NCBI GenBank assembly: GCA_024291935.2
Contig: CM044310.1
Location: 121,034,213 to 121,098,212 of the forward strand
Reading direction: 5' to 3'
Source of the DNA: Okapia johnstoni
Lineage: Eukaryota > Chordata > Mammalia > Artiodactyla > Giraffidae
DNA: 64,000 nt
A program made the position numbers and the translations under genes. The notes under the pieces were generated by a model. That model made no database searches, was not told the DNA's origin, and saw only the letters and a program-made list of their open reading frames with translations. Within the stretch, counting starts at the first letter, position 1. Each line of letters starts with the position of its first letter. Shown piece by piece: positions 48,165-61,407 of the stretch.

Positions 48165-48352
48165 CACTTCCCTGGTGGCTCAAACCATAAGGAATCTACC
48201 TGGATCCCGCCGCTGGGTCGGGACGACCCCCTGGAGAAGGGAATGGCGACCCACTCCGGCCTTCTTCCCTGGGAAACCCCATGGACAGAGGAGCCTGGCG
48301 GGCTACCGCCCGTGGGGTCGCAGAGAGCTGGACACGATGAGCGACTAACTCT
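48165..48352 (+). repeat. Bov-tA SINE (plus)
   Basis: 'cttccctggtggctcaaacc', 'gcgacccactccggccttct' and 'ggacagaggagcctggcggg'. Confidence 0.9.
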
Positions 48353-48539
48353 CACACCCGCCCAGGTCACGGCAGGCCCTTACCTCTCCTCCTCCCAGGA
48401 CCCCGGGAGGACTTCAGCCCCGCCTTCAGAGCACGTCCCACCGTCCCAACCCGACCCTTTTCATTCCCCCTTAGATGTGAATACACACAGAGTACCCTCT
48501 TCCCCGGAACTTGGCAGGACTTTGTGCTCAGCTGTATGG

Positions 48540-48690
48540 GAACCTTCGACCTGAAGTCCATCAGGCTCCTCGGTCCATTGAATTTTTCAGGCAAGAACAC
48601 TGGAGTGAGCTGCCATTTCCCGCTCCGGGCGATCCTGCCGACCCAGGGATCGAACTCGCGTCTTCCGCACTGCAGGCCAACTTTGGCCTG
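48540..48690 (-). repeat. Bov-tA SINE fragment (minus)
   Basis: 'atcaggctcctcggtccatt', 'aggcaagaacactggagtga' and 'acccagggatcgaactcgcg'. Confidence 0.85.
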
Positions 48691-49420
48691 CGGCGCCCAG
48701 GGGCACCAGCTTCACCTCGGCCTCAGGGCCCTTCCGGGCCGCCCCTCCTCTCTCTCAGTTTGGTGTGAGAAGCTCGCCCCGCCCCTCGGCACTTCCGGCC
48801 CTGCCCCTCCCACGCCTTCCCTTTCTCCATTTCCGATTCGTCCAACGCGTTGCAGCCTTCGAGGCTTGGCGAGGCTCCCTCTCAGCCTGCGTGGCCGCCC
48901 TGTAGGTGCTGGGACCCACCAGCGGCACGACTTGCCCCTCGAAGGCCTCCTCCTGTCCAGCGGGATCGCCAACGGCGCTCTTTCCGCGACCGGGGCTTCG
49001 CCTACCGCCCCGAGTCGGCTGCCAAGATGTCCGCCGCCCGCAACGTGGGGTGCGCCACGCCGCGGGGGTCTCTGGGAGTTGTAGTCCAAATGGACGCATT
49101 GACGCACTTCGCCGGGGGCTGACAGGCGCCATTGTGCGGCGCGCGCGCGCAGGGTGAGTGTGGCGCGAAACCTGCGCCCGTCGGGGGCTGTGTTCCAGGG
49201 CCGCGCCGCGGGGAGCGCCCAGCGGCGGCCCCTACCACGCCAATCGCAGGAGCCCAGAGCCAGCTTCGTCTGCCGTCTTTCCTCCATGGGGCCTTTAGGG
49301 CAGTGAGAGTCGGGGACTCGGGGTTCACAGGGGCGCGAGTCGGGCCGGCCCCATCCGGGCGCTTGCGGGCTGGGTCGGGGGCCGACTCGTCTGGGTGAGG
49401 AGGTTGGGAAATCGCCCCTC
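48690..49420 (+). promoter_or_regulatory. ZNF274: CpG island promoter and first exon of ZNF274
   Basis: CpG-dense block ending in a first exon whose donor (CAGG|GTGAGT) falls after 49153. Just upstream are a degenerate YY1 start element (CAAGATGTCCGCCGCC, near 49023) and CTGGGAGTTGTAGT at 49072-49085. The latter is the reverse of ACTACAACTCCCAG, the ZNF143/SBS2-type promoter word. The next exon (acceptor before 49570) carries the ATG. Assigned to ZNF274 because the following exons match that protein. Confidence 0.8.
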
Positions 49421-49612
49421 TGGGTGTTGGAGAGCAGGTGGACTCGTCTTTTTAGGGCATTTTCCGAGGTTGGCGTTAGACCTGTCATTTCCTGTTGACT
49501 GGGCCGAGGGGGCGGGGGCCTCGGTCTAACCCTCACGCCCCTTCCACCTCCCAAATTCGACCTTCTTAGGGCTCTGCCTACTCCCACGGCACTCGTTGAG
49601 GAAGAGGAAGTT

Positions 49613-49645
49613 ATGGCCTCCGGGCTTCCGACGGATTGGTTCCGT
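49613..49645 (+). CDS. ZNF274: ZNF274 start-codon exon, coding part
   Basis: The exon opens at 49570 after 'ccttcttag' and ends with CGT|GTGAGT. Eleven codons, MASGLPTDWFR, match recalled human ZNF274 (MASRLPTAWSC) in length and position. The exon ends in phase 0, as the KRAB-A exon requires. The ATG lies in a favourable context (GTTATGG). Confidence 0.88.
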
Positions 49646-49651
49646 GTGAGT

Positions 49652-50355
49652 AGAGGTTTCTTGATAAGTTTCAGAGTCTACCGCTGGATTTGGGAGCAGG
49701 GGTGGAGGGGTGATGAGGCACGCGCGTTCCCTGGGATGCGCCTAGGCCCCCGAGCTTCTCGGTGAGGGGTGGGGACTGCAGGAGAGACCCTAGTGGGCGG
49801 AGGGGTAGCAAGTTGCTTAGCTTTCCAAGGGAGTGAATAGAATAGAGGACAAATCTCGGGGGATCCTAATTTATCTTTTAAACGGAGCGGGGAAAGCCAT
49901 CGGCAGGTGTAAGCAGGAATCAGGCTTCACTTAGATTTCAGTAGTGCTTTGGAATTAAAGCTTAGTCACTGGGTGGAGAGAGAGATGGGGATGAATCCCG
50001 GATAGGTGAAGGAAGCAGCAGCAGCAGAAGAGCCAGTGGATGGAGGCTATTTAGCTGACGGAATTCCGTAGGAGAAAGGATGCACCTGATATCACTGTTG
50101 GACTCCTCCGGTTAGTAAGTGGAAAGGTTTTCAGAGAATGAACCATGTTTTCTGACCTCATGGGTTGTCCTACTTGCTGTGACCTGACAGGATCAAGCCT
50201 GAGTTTGCTGTTTCAGACAAATTCAGGAACTCATAATAAGACATCTGCAATGCTCGAGTCACCTTGTTAACTGTGCCTACATGTGCTCAGCCACCCTCCT
50301 CCTGTCAGCATGGGTGACAACAGGCCCTGGCTGAACAGGCACCTGTGGGTTTTAG
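49652..50355 (+). other. ZNF274: ZNF274 intron 2
   Basis: Spliced between the donor at 49646 and the acceptor 'gggttttag' at 50355. No repeat or other exon recognised. Confidence 0.6.
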
Positions 50356-51223
<868 letters not shown>

Positions 51224-51319
51224 AACATCAGCTTTCCAAGCCAGATGTGGTATCTCAGTTAGAGGAAGAGGAAGAGCTCTGGTCGGTGGAGAGAGGAATT
51301 CCTCAAGACACCTTTTCAG
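51224..51319 (+). CDS. ZNF274: ZNF274 KRAB-B exon
   Basis: A 96-bp exon. With the carried base it reads EHQLSKPDVVSQLEEEEELW, SVERGIPQDTFSG, matching recalled human ZNF274 (EHQLSKPDVVSQLEEAEDFW...) and ending in a clean donor (TCAG|GTGAGA). No later ZNF274 exon (SCAN, second KRAB, fingers) was recognised in the remaining 12.7 kb, so the gene either continues outside the window or is incomplete here. Confidence 0.92.
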
Positions 51320-54300
51320 GTGAGAACCAGGCCCATGGGAATCTTGGTGTGGGAGTCCTGGTTAGTCAGCAACTCGTGTCTTAGCAAAGGAGGTGGATGG
51401 GGAGAACCCCTAGTGTGGGGTGTTGTGAGGAGTAGCTGCAAACATGCTGAATCAAGCTCTGCATTTTCCTTGGCTTCAGACAGGGGGGCACTGCTTGGCT
51501 GAATGGGAACCTCCTGCTGGTGCCAGGTTGGCAGTAGGGGCGTCCTCACCCTGCTTCACTCAAGGTCTATTGCCCTTCTCTCTTGTAATCTCCAGTAACT
51601 GGTGTGTGGCTCTGGCCAGATTTGTTTCAATGTTTACGTTTATTTAAGTTTATGTTTTGGCGGGTGTGACCATACTCAGTGGAGACAGGTTTGCATCATT
51701 CATTTTAACAAATGCAGTGTAGTCCACATTGGACTTTTTTCTCTTGATGGACATTCAGGTGGTTGCAAAAAAAAAAACCCTTGCATACAATTTTTTGCAC
51801 AATCAAGTTGGGTTTTTGTATCGATAGGATTTCTATAAATAGAATGTAGAATCAACCAAGGTGTAAGGGAAAAAATCTGGTAGCAACAAATTGCTGTCTT
51901 AAGTTCCTTTAACATACATACAGCTGCTCAAAAACATGAGCACCAGCATGAGACCTCCCTTTTCCTCTTCATAAGATACTGGTGATTTACAGTCCTGCTT
52001 TTAAGGTTTACAGATCTGATAGGAAAAGATATATTCAGTTTGGTTTCTAAGTTTACAGATTGTACTTTTGTTTTTGTGAGTTTTTCTGTTTTCCCTTTTT
52101 TTTTCCTCTGTCGGTTTGTCTTTTGTGTGTGTGGTGGGGAGGACCCTACTATATATTATGGATAGTAACACTGCAGATAACAGTCCAGTATTTATCTCCT
52201 ACCTTTATTTAGTCCCATAAATAAGTTTTATGATTTCAGAGTTTTTTCCTTTCAGATCTGTCTTTATTCCTAATCTGGGTTTCATGCCATACATGGGCAG
52301 ACTGTACAGATACTTTACTCTGGTATTTTTGGTTTTTGTTCAGCTGTTTCATGTGCTGGGTTTCCTTGTGTAATTGGTGTGAGGCACAGGTTTTTTCAAT
52401 GCCATTTTCTGATTATTGGCACACCATCTTTATCATATCTTAATTGTCAGTCACTGTTGCATGCAGGCCTTCCTGGCCCCTTATGGTCCCTTGATCTCTG
52501 TCAGTCTCTTGGTAAACACCGTATTACTGTACTTACTGTAGCTTTATAACAATCTTGGATAAACTGTAGGCCCTCTATTTTTTTTAATTAAAAAAACCTA
52601 TTATCTGTTCTCAACTGGATGAATACTTACCATCAGCTTGTCAGGATTCATTGAGAAAATGCTATTAGAATGTATATTACATTTAACTGCATTCAGAAAT
52701 TTGATCGGAACCGGTCTCAGTCGAGTCTGGCACAGGTATACAGGGAGGGGTCCGCCCCCCTCACCGCGCTGGTCAGGCTTTCCACGTGCGGTTGGGCATT
52801 CCCCCCAGCTGCTGTCTATCTGCTCAGGTTACTCCTCCCTTGCAGTCCTGCGTAGTTGCTGCAGATGAACCTATCCTGCTGCTAAATTCTTTTCTGTAAC
52901 GGTTTTGTTAGGTTGTCATTAATTGCCCTGCACAGAGTCATATTCCTGGCAAGTATAAAGAAGGCAGTTGTAGTATTTTTTTTACTTCTTTTGCATTCAA
53001 AGTAGGTGCGGAGGTAATTACATTCCTCACAGCTGCTGCTTCCAAAACACTGGGCTAAGAATGTGATGATTTTAAGTATCTGATCTCTGACTTAAAAGGG
53101 AAAGTTTCTGGATTTTGACAAGCATGTTGCTGGATTCTGCTTTGATTCATATCACTTTTTATCTGGATAAAGGAACAGTCATCTCACCCTTTCTAGTAAA
53201 TGAAAATTAGTAATAGCCCCAATTTTCCCCCTGCAAAACCCTCAAGGTTGATCATGGAGACTTGCTCATTTGAACAGTTAACAGTGACGTAATCACAGAC
53301 GTGCCCCTGTTGTAATGCCCTGATGTCTGTTAACTTTAGGATGTCTGTGTCAGTGTTCGTCAGTTACACTGGGGAGGTGGGTGGTTCTCTCTCTGTGTTT
53401 GTTATGTTTGCACACTTCTGTATCAGTGTGTTGGCTTTATAAGGAGAGCTTCTTGTGTTCTCCCTTTCTTCGTTCTTTTTGCTCTAATGCAAGTGGCTCT
53501 GGAACTACCTGGAACTTTCAGTGTCCAGCTGTGAAATATGCGCCTGGCCTGCATCTTTGGTGATGACCTTCCAGCCGTGCACCTCTGGATGATCTAGCAG
53601 TTTCCTGAATCTAGCTGCCATGGGGGCACTGGGCACTTATGGTTCTGCACACGTCAGAAAAGCTGGCTTCCCAGGGGGTGGAAGATTCAGGGGTGGTGTC
53701 CTAGAAGGAGATGTGTTGCAAGCTAGGCCTGGGGTGATAGGTGCCTAACATGTTTCTGCTGCATCACAAAGAGTCCTTTATGGGATGGTCTTCCTCCACT
53801 GTCTCCCCTTGACCTCACAAGTATTTGTGGAAGGCCGCTTGTGTCCTGTGCAATATAAAAAAGCATGTACTTGGCAGTAAGCCAAAGACCTAACGTCATC
53901 CCTGTGATTGTAGACTCCTCCGTCTAACAGACGAGCACCTTCACCAACACACTACACAGATGTAACCGAGGAAACGCCAGTTAACTAGTGGTGTGGACGG
54001 AGAAAAAGAACATGGTGTAAAGCAGGGAGCAACAGGGAATTACTCTAGAGGCGGGGTCGGGACACTGCAGGGCCAAGATTTTAAGCCGATGCCTGAAGAA
54101 AAGAGTCAGCAGACAGGCAAGGATAGAGGCAACGAGCTTAATTTCCAGGGGCAGAAACACCACTTGGGGGTTCCCTGAGAATGGAGCAAGGGTGGCACAT
54201 GCTGGGAATGTAAAGTCACCTATTGGGCTGGAAGGAAGTGGCCGAGATGTCCTGATAGGCAAGTTCAGTTTGGGGCCTCCCCTGTTGGGGGTTTGCTCTT

Positions 54301-54650
54301 CCTTGAGTAGGTGTGTGCTGCGCTTCTTACAGCTCGCTCTGAGGAGAGAAGAGCGCAGATGCGAGCGGGCAGGGGCTGCGGTAAAGCACATAGGGGAGAG
54401 GTGGCTAATGTCTGGCCCGCGAGACTGGCCACAGAGCTGGGGGAAGCTGGCTCCTCTCCAGGCATATGTGGATTCAGTGGAGCCGGTTGAGTAACTGACC
54501 CAGGAGGGCACAGGAAAGGAAGCGGCAAAGAACTGCTCACAGGTGACGGCTTCAAGGGATTTCTTGTGACTCTTTTTTGTGATGTATGTATTTACATGCA
54601 TTTTTCATACACACTTTTAAAATGTATCAGTATCTCATTTCTAAAATACA
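51320..54650. other. presumed ZNF274 intron without recognised exons
   Basis: AT-rich sequence with old LINE-like scraps (e.g. 'cttgatggacattcaggtgg' near 51745). No SCAN, KRAB or finger exon was recognised on the plus strand. A minus-strand frame at 53981-54601 has no known similarity. Confidence 0.4.
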
Positions 54651-54657
54651 GTAACAG

Positions 54658-54810
54658 AGATGAGATGGTTGGATGGCATCACCTACTCAATGGACATGAG
54701 TTTGAGTAAGCTCTGGGAATTGGTGATGGACAGGGAAGCTTGGCATGCTACAGTCCATGGGGTCGCAGAGAGTTGGATACAACTGAGCGACTGAACTGAA
54801 AACAGAGGTA
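54658..54810 (+). repeat. BovB LINE tail (plus)
   Basis: 'gagatggttggatggcatca', 'gagtttgagtaagctctggg' and 'gagttggatacaactgagcg'. Confidence 0.93.
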
Positions 54811-55231
54811 TTACTACTCTGGAATTTTTGCCATTGGTCAGTGACATGGGAAGTCTGATAAAGGCCAAGACTTTTGAAGGGTGGAAATAGGTTTTCTTTG
54901 GCTTTTATTTTTATGTTGAAATAATTTTAAGCAAACAGATGCATCGTACAAAGAACTACCTAACAGCTTCCACCTAAATTCACATGTTTTTGCAACTGTA
55001 CCATGTCCTGACTGGTTCTATTAATGAAGTATGAATAGGAGGCGACTTAGAAACACCCAAGTAAAGGTCTGTGGAGCCAGTGGCATGCCCCTGTCCGAGG
55101 TCCAAGCTGCGCATAAAAACACGGGAGTCTTAGGTGTTTGGAACGGAGAACCATCTCCTTCCGTGGACCCTTTCTCCCAGCACTGTCGCTGCGCCTCTCC
55201 TCAGGGCAGAGAACTGGACTGAATGAGAGCT

Positions 55232-55292
55232 AGGCCTCACTAATGCAGCCCCAGGCCTCACTAATGCAGCGCAGGCCTCACTAATGCAGCCC
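55232..55292. repeat. three-copy 20-21 bp tandem repeat
   Basis: Three near-identical copies of 'aggcctcactaatgcagccc' begin at 55232, 55253 and 55273, immediately before the zinc-finger pseudogene. Confidence 0.9.
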
Positions 55293-55309
55293 AGTTTGCA
55301 TGCGTCTTA

Positions 55310-56440
55310 GCTCTCCACGACAGCAAAAATGGAAGCACAGGCAGTGGTTGAAGTAGGAAGGAACCTGGGTAAATGCTTGAGACAGGGAATTAGTCTTCAA
55401 GAAGGCACTAATTTGAAAAGACGCTGTGAAGATAAGGAGTGTGGAGAAATATTTGATGGCACTCACATCTGAAGCCTTCTCACTCAATGTTCTTTCAAGA
55501 AAGTATTACCTACCATATGTGTGGCTTGCATGGAGTATCTTGAGACATAATCTGTATAGATGCAAACATTAGGGGCAATGCAATGGAATAAGGACACTAT
55601 TTTGAAGGTCATGATTGTAGGAAAGCCTGCAGGACAGTTAAACTGTTTCTGATCTGTCAAGAATTTAAGCACAAGAGCCCTAGAAATATGAATGTGGCGA
55701 CTCAAATTAGTATAGACATTAGTGGGAAACAAAGACTAGTACAAGAAGGTTGTATTGTTGGGAAGAATAGAAGGAAATTCTCCTCAAGATTTTTTTGTGT
55801 AGCCTGGGCTATAAAACCAGCGTGGGGGACGTAGGAAATCATTTGTTTTATTCAAAGGATAATTGTTTCAGGCAGGAACAAGACTAAATAAATATGTTTA
55901 GTGTGAGAAAGCCTAGTTTTAGCTCAGCTCACCGAGGAGATTCACATGGAAAAACCTCAAATAGAGGAAGTCCTTTTCATCACGTGTTTTTCAATATGAG
56001 AACTCAAACGGAAGAAATCCCAGGAATATAATCATAGCAGGAAATGCTTATAGTCTGATTTGAGAGAATTCATACTGGACAAAAAATTTCAGTTGTATTC
56101 CGTTTGGAAAAGTTCTTAAATCATTGTTATCTGAGAACTCTGAAATCATGGGGAAATGGTCGCTGTGGAGAAGTTTCATATACAGCTCTGTTTTCAACAT
56201 CGTAGGAGTACATATTGGAGAGTGTCTCAGAATGTAATCAGTGTTTGGAAGGCATGAGGAGTCACAGAACCCACTGACAAGAAGCCCTCCAGTAGGAGTC
56301 CTCACTGTGTTCGGCATCAGAGGACTCATATGAGAGTAGATTCTCAATGTAATCTGCGCAGGCAGATCATTCGTCTTAGTTCTCACCTTGTTTGACAGAA
56401 AATAGAAAAACAGATTGGAGGGATGCACACTGAGTAACAG
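55310..56440 (+). pseudogene. C2H2 zinc-finger pseudogene
   Basis: The plus strand shows decayed finger text in drifting frames: RRCEDKECGEIFDGTH (55419-55466, then a stop), ECNQCLEGMRSHRTH near 56225 (then a stop), HQRTHMRVDSQCNL near 56317, and further C..C and H..H spacings. Stops and frameshifts are frequent, so the array is dead. The parent gene is not identified. It lies inside the presumed ZNF274 intron or just beyond that gene. Confidence 0.6.
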
Positions 56441-56514
56441 AAAGGAAATGTCTCCTTCTGTTTTTACACTAGATTGTCATAAGAAAGACAAACTCTAAAA
56501 CCTTGATCACATTA

Positions 56515-56790
56515 GGACAGCCATCCCTTGATATCCATGGGGCATTGTTTTAGGACCCCTACAGATACCGAAATCTGTTGATGCTCAAGTCCCTTACATA
56601 AAGTGGTGCAGTACAGTGCTGGCTTCGGCAGCATACACACTAAAACTGGAACAACACAGAAGATTAGCATGGCCTCTATACTAGAATAACATGCCACTCG
56701 TGAAGCACTCCATGTTACTTCAAAAAAACACAATAAAATTGTGAAAGACAGATGAGAAGGGTCAGCTGTATGGATATATAGTAAACAGGT
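56515..56790 (+). mobile_element. Tigger/MER2-like DNA transposon fossil
   Basis: 'ccttgatatccatggggcat', 'ggacccctacagataccgaa' and 'atgctcaagtcccttacata' match a Tigger-type consensus. The element is interrupted by the U6-like sequence at 56616-56717. Confidence 0.55.
56616..56717 (+). pseudogene. U6 snRNA pseudogene
   Basis: Begins GTGCTGGCTTCGGCAGCATA and continues with 'agaagattagcatggcc' and 'tcgtgaagcactccatgtt', covering U6 end to end. Substitutions in the 5' stem and the ACAGAGA region (here reduced to 'acacagaag') and the absence of a recognisable upstream U6 promoter mark it as a retroposed, non-functional copy. Confidence 0.85.
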
Positions 56791-56799
56791 TCTGTTTCT

Positions 56800-57598
56800 C
56801 CAGTTTGGGTTCTATTCTCTATCTGAGCATCTAGAACAAATGTTAAGTCGCACGAGTGAGCCAGACATTCTTATTTCAGTTTCCCTCGCGCGTCCCCAGA
56901 GGCTTAGAAACGACTGACATTATAGCTCAGGAGACAGCTGAGTGAGCAAACAGCTGGAAAAAGTACGAGACGAGGAAATCTTCACAGAAGAGGGCCTGAA
57001 GACTAGGCCAGGCTCCAAGAGAGGTGTAAAGGGACGCTTTTAAGACAGTGCTACAAAGAACTCTGAAATGGTGACATTCCTGGGGACAGGGGCAAAAGTC
57101 TGCCACCTGGAATGGCTATCAAACACGTTGTGGCAGGAATGCAGCCTATCAGGGTGTGGTCACATACTGTGCAGTCTTCATTCAAGAATACTTCATGTTC
57201 TCTGTTACCATCCGTTGGCTCTCTAGGACCCATGTAACCTTAATCCTATTATCTGAGGACCACTTTCCCTAGCGTCCAGGTACAGTCTCTGGAGTAATTT
57301 AAAGACCTGAAGTGCTTTAACTATTAACTGAAAAAGAAGGAAAGTAAATGAACTAAGCATTGGACTCAAAACGTTTTTTGAGGGAAAAAAAAAAATACTT
57401 CTAAGAGTCCTGAGGAAAAATAAGATAAAACCTGTAGTAAGTCAGAAATGAAGAAGGAAAAAGGAGCCCATTTTCTGGATAAGAGTAAATAGATGGCAAG
57501 TTAAAAGCCTATACAGAGAAAAGAAACTATGCAGATATTCAGCAATACATGTTCCCATTACAGTGTTTTAAACAACTGTCAAAGAATAAGCCTGCTCG
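56800..57598. other. unassigned DNA
   Basis: No gene or clear repeat recognised, apart from an A-run near 57386. Confidence 0.35.
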
Positions 57599-57599
57599 G

Positions 57600-57718
57600 A
57601 ACTTCCCTGGTGGTCCAGTGGTTAAGACTCAGCTCTTCCACTGCAAGGGGTGTGGGTTCAGTCCCTGGTTGGGGAACTAAGATCCCCTTGCCATGTGGTA
57701 TGGCGAAAAAATGAAGAA
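57600..57718 (+). repeat. CHR-2 SINE (plus)
   Basis: 'acttccctggtggtccagtg', 'gggttcagtccctggttggg' and 'gaactaagatccccttgcca'. Confidence 0.92.
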
Positions 57719-57816
57719 TAAGCCAGCTTTGTACTGATATGAAACAACCACCAAGAGATATTTGTGTTTCTTAAAAATACAGACCTTTTAACATAGATAA
57801 CGTGAACGTGGAAAGT

Positions 57817-58019
57817 TAAAGTGTTAGTCACTCAGTCCTGTCCAACTCGGCAACCCCTGGACTGTAGCCTGCCAGGCTCCTCTATTCATGGAATTCCCCA
57901 GCCAAGAATACTGGAGTGGGTAGCCATTCCTTTCAACAAGGGATCTTGCCGACCCAGGGATCAAACCTGGGTCTCCGGCACTGCAGGCAGATTCACCATC
58001 TGAGCCACCAGGGAAGTCT
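57817..58019 (-). repeat. Bov-tA SINE (minus)
   Basis: 'aagtgttagtcactcagtcc', 'gaatactggagtgggtagcc' and 'ctgagccaccagggaagtct'. Confidence 0.93.
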
Positions 58020-61000
58020 ACCTTAACGTATATAAAGATGTACAGACATATAGAATACCAGTGTCTTTTTTTTCCCCCTTAAAAACATACATGCAAACAT
58101 GCACCAGGTATTAATATATCAATTGTTACCACTGGGAGAATATAGAAACTATAGGATGTGATTGTCTCCAAAGAAGGAAATTAGGTGGGAGCGTGACCTT
58201 CCACTTTCAGAGGTCCTGCCAGTAACTATGCTCACAAAATGGAAGACTGTTATCTTCCTGTTGTGTCACCAGCTCCTGACAGTAAGTGTTTGTTGAGTGC
58301 AGGAATGAACAAACAATAAGATGGGAAGATTTCTGGAAACGTGTAAATGTTCTGAAAAAGAGAAATGTTAAAACCAACTTTTTCTTAGAACAAGTAGCTA
58401 ATTAGTTGCGTCTCTGTATTGACCCAGGCAGTGAATATTTTCTAGCTTCCTGTTAAAAGGTAAGTTTCCACAGAACAGGAGCTACTCGATGACCAAAGAC
58501 TAGGTGCTACGTTAACAGGTTCTCTCTGCAACCTATACATAGCATTGTTCTCACCAAAGCACAAAATGAGAAAAATATTGAAAAGGAGAAGAGACCTGTA
58601 GCTTGTAATAGTGAACACCTGTTTTATCTATTTTTAGATGACCTGTTTAAAAAAAAACTTATCCTCTGAAATAGCTGAGCGGTTGCAAGAGAGTATAAAA
58701 TACAGAAACTTAATGCCTGTGGGCTAGAGCAGGAATGACCACTTGAACATAGAGGAAGGGTTTTGTTGTTGATACTTTTTGAAACGGTGCCTAAGAATCA
58801 ATTGGCAGGCTCTGTTTGGAGAAGGTTACGTTAGAGGGCCATGGGAGACTTAAGTATGTAAAAACACGGACTTCTTTTGAGGGCCTAAAAGGCTAGACGT
58901 GCATGAAGTCCCTTTCTTAAGTCCTGCAATCATTCCAGCCCCAGGAAAGCTCCACAGCCGCATTCATGCTGTGGGAGCAGGAACCCAGTGCCTGACCAGG
59001 CTTGTCTGGGAAGCAGCAGGTGGGGGTTTAAACCAAGCTCCTCTTACCCCATGACCTGCTTAGGCTCCCAAGTAAAAGCTGGGAACGTTGCAGCAGCGGC
59101 TATCTTCCCATGAGAACTTACAGATGGGACACAATTACAGTGCCAATGAGATTTCCTAAAGTTTGAAATACGGGCAAGCATCAGGCGGAAAGGCCCAAAT
59201 GTCTTGGTACACTATTCATCAAGGCACTTAGAAGCTGTGCTGTGTCAACAAATACTGCTTGAACACCCGCCAAAATGCCAAGTGCTGTTATGGGGGAGGG
59301 TCACCATGATAAACAGGGTGGAAAGGCCCCTGTCTCACTGGGCTTACACTCATTCCAGAGAACCTACCAGCCTGTGTTGCTGACTAAATGTAAACCTACT
59401 AAAACTTACCAGTTCAGTTCCTTAGTTGTGCTGGCCTTTCAGATGTTCATCGGTCACCCGCAGCTAACGGCTCCTATGTTGGACAGTGCAGGTCTGGAAC
59501 ATTTCCTTCCCCAAAGAACGTTCCACCGAGCAGTGCTGGTCTAGAGACGGGGGAGAGAGAAATGAATGACCCCAGAGACTTAAAGGGGGCGATCAGTGCT
59601 GTGAAGACAAGGGAACAAGAGAGTGTATATACGGGGAAGACATAGCAGTGGGGAAGCACGGGTGGGAAGATCGCTCCGAGACGACGTCCGACCTGAGAGC
59701 TGGATGGGGAAGGAGCAGCAGATGGAGGCATTAGGAGAGACATCGCCTGGCAGGCCGGTAGCAAGTGCAGTGACTTCTGGATGAGACACTCTTGGTCACA
59801 TTTGAGGAAAAGATTGTAGCTATGTGAAGCCCTCTTTGGTGTAAGAGCCATAAAAGAACAGGGTTTGGTTCCCAGGTGCTCCCTTCTGCAGATTCTTAGC
59901 CTCTCCCAGCGTGGATTTGTGTAAAAGCTGGTCACCTGCTTAACGGGGCTGTGGTGTTGTAAAAGCCCAGGCAGGTCCTTGGAGGGCTTCATGAATTGGT
60001 AGCTGCTGTTACTGATTTGAAGGCCGACTGTGTAAAGATGATCATCAACAGCTTTGACACATCCTCCTCTGGGCTTGGCTTAGGAGTTTCCAATGCGTGA
60101 GACCCAGTTAGCAGCCTCAGCAGGCCAGTGAGGGGAGACACGTTTAGAAGGTGATGTAGCAAGATGTCCAGAGCTGAGGAGTGAGAAATGGGGAAAGGAA
60201 GGGACAGGGTGAGCTGAGGGCATCCTAGACAAAGGAAGAGGGTGCAGCAGGGACAAGGGGAGCTGCCCCGGCCCCCCAACAAGCTGGTGAAAGGACGCTG
60301 TAATTAGTTACTGTTATTTCTGTGGTCTGGTAGCGAAGCTTTCACTGGAAAACTGGGCACTGTGCGCGAGACAGCTTACCTGGAGGTAGCCGAGAACACG
60401 GGAGAAGAAAGCAGCGGCTCCCATCGGCCTTTGCCACTCACAGCCCCTGCCTTGAGGTCCCTAACCACTCAGGTGGGCAAACTGAGGCCAGAAGGACTAA
60501 GCCCCTTGCCCAAAGGCTCAGTGAATTTGTAAAACGCCCCCTAGCTAGATAGGGAATTGCTGGTGAGGGGGCTAAATTCCCTCAATCCTACCCCATCCCT
60601 CACCCCCAAGGGGTTTTCCAGCTGATGAGTTGAGAGCCAGCACTTGGGAGTTGCGGCTGAGGGATCATTTGATGCAGCTCCCAAGGCCAGTGGGTAGGTC
60701 AGTCAGCCCTGCCTGAGTGAGGTGTGGAGCCAGGTTCAGCCTTGCTAGCTAGTACACAGAGCTTTCATTTTCTGTCAAGTGGGGCCAATACAGACAGCAG
60801 TGAGGGTTACCTTTAGAGGGATTGGGGAGTTGTTCCTGAGATGAGACAGAGGACTGAGGTGCCTGGAGTGACACTTACCCACTGGCTTCCAGGCTCACAG
60901 CCATTTCAGGTACTGCACAGCATCCTGTAGGTTTTACGATAACTGCATAACCAGTGTCCACCTGAAGGGGTGCTACAGCAGGGACAGGGCGGATACACTG

Positions 61001-61400
61001 GCCCCAGCAACAAAGGAAAACACCCTGGTGCCCACAACGATAAGGAGGAAGTAAATGTATGATCCAGATTAAAGAAGGGGTTAGGTTAGAGGGAATGAAG
61101 TAGAAAAAAGAACCCAACTTTTTTTTTTTAAGGCAGAAAGCACTAAATAAAAGTTCCTCTGATTAACCAAGGAATAAAAAACCGGAAATTTCATAAATTA
61201 AAAAGCTATTAAGCAATCTGGAGAATTAAGGTTTTTAAGTGTCATGCATGATTATTGCTCAAAATGGTGCTTGTGGCCCAGCACGGAGGCGCTAGGGAGC
61301 CCCACCTTGTTATCCTCAGAGAGAAATTCCAAGCCTTAAGAGCTGTAATTGAAAGAAAAGTAAACTGTGCTTTCAAGTCAAGAAACACTGGGCGGGGAGG
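58020..61400. other. largely unassigned DNA with old MIR/L2 remnants
   Basis: No exon recognised. An L2-like block lies near 59235-59345 ('gcttgaacacccgccaaaat', 'ctcactgggcttacactcat'), and MIR-like text near 60470-60545 ('gtgggcaaactgaggccaga', 'ccccttgcccaaaggctcag'). A minus-strand frame at 59474-59992 resembles nothing known. Confidence 0.4.
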
Positions 61401-61407
61401 CGGCAAT

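Noticed and set aside
48712..49587. 291-codon minus-strand frame over the ZNF274 island
   Set aside because: Overlaps the first exon and promoter on the opposite strand, has low-complexity Arg/Gly/Pro content and resembles no known protein.
55310..56440. Zinc-finger relic as the missing ZNF274 finger exon
   Set aside because: The surviving text does not follow the recalled ZNF274 finger sequences and is far more degraded than the intact KRAB exons upstream.
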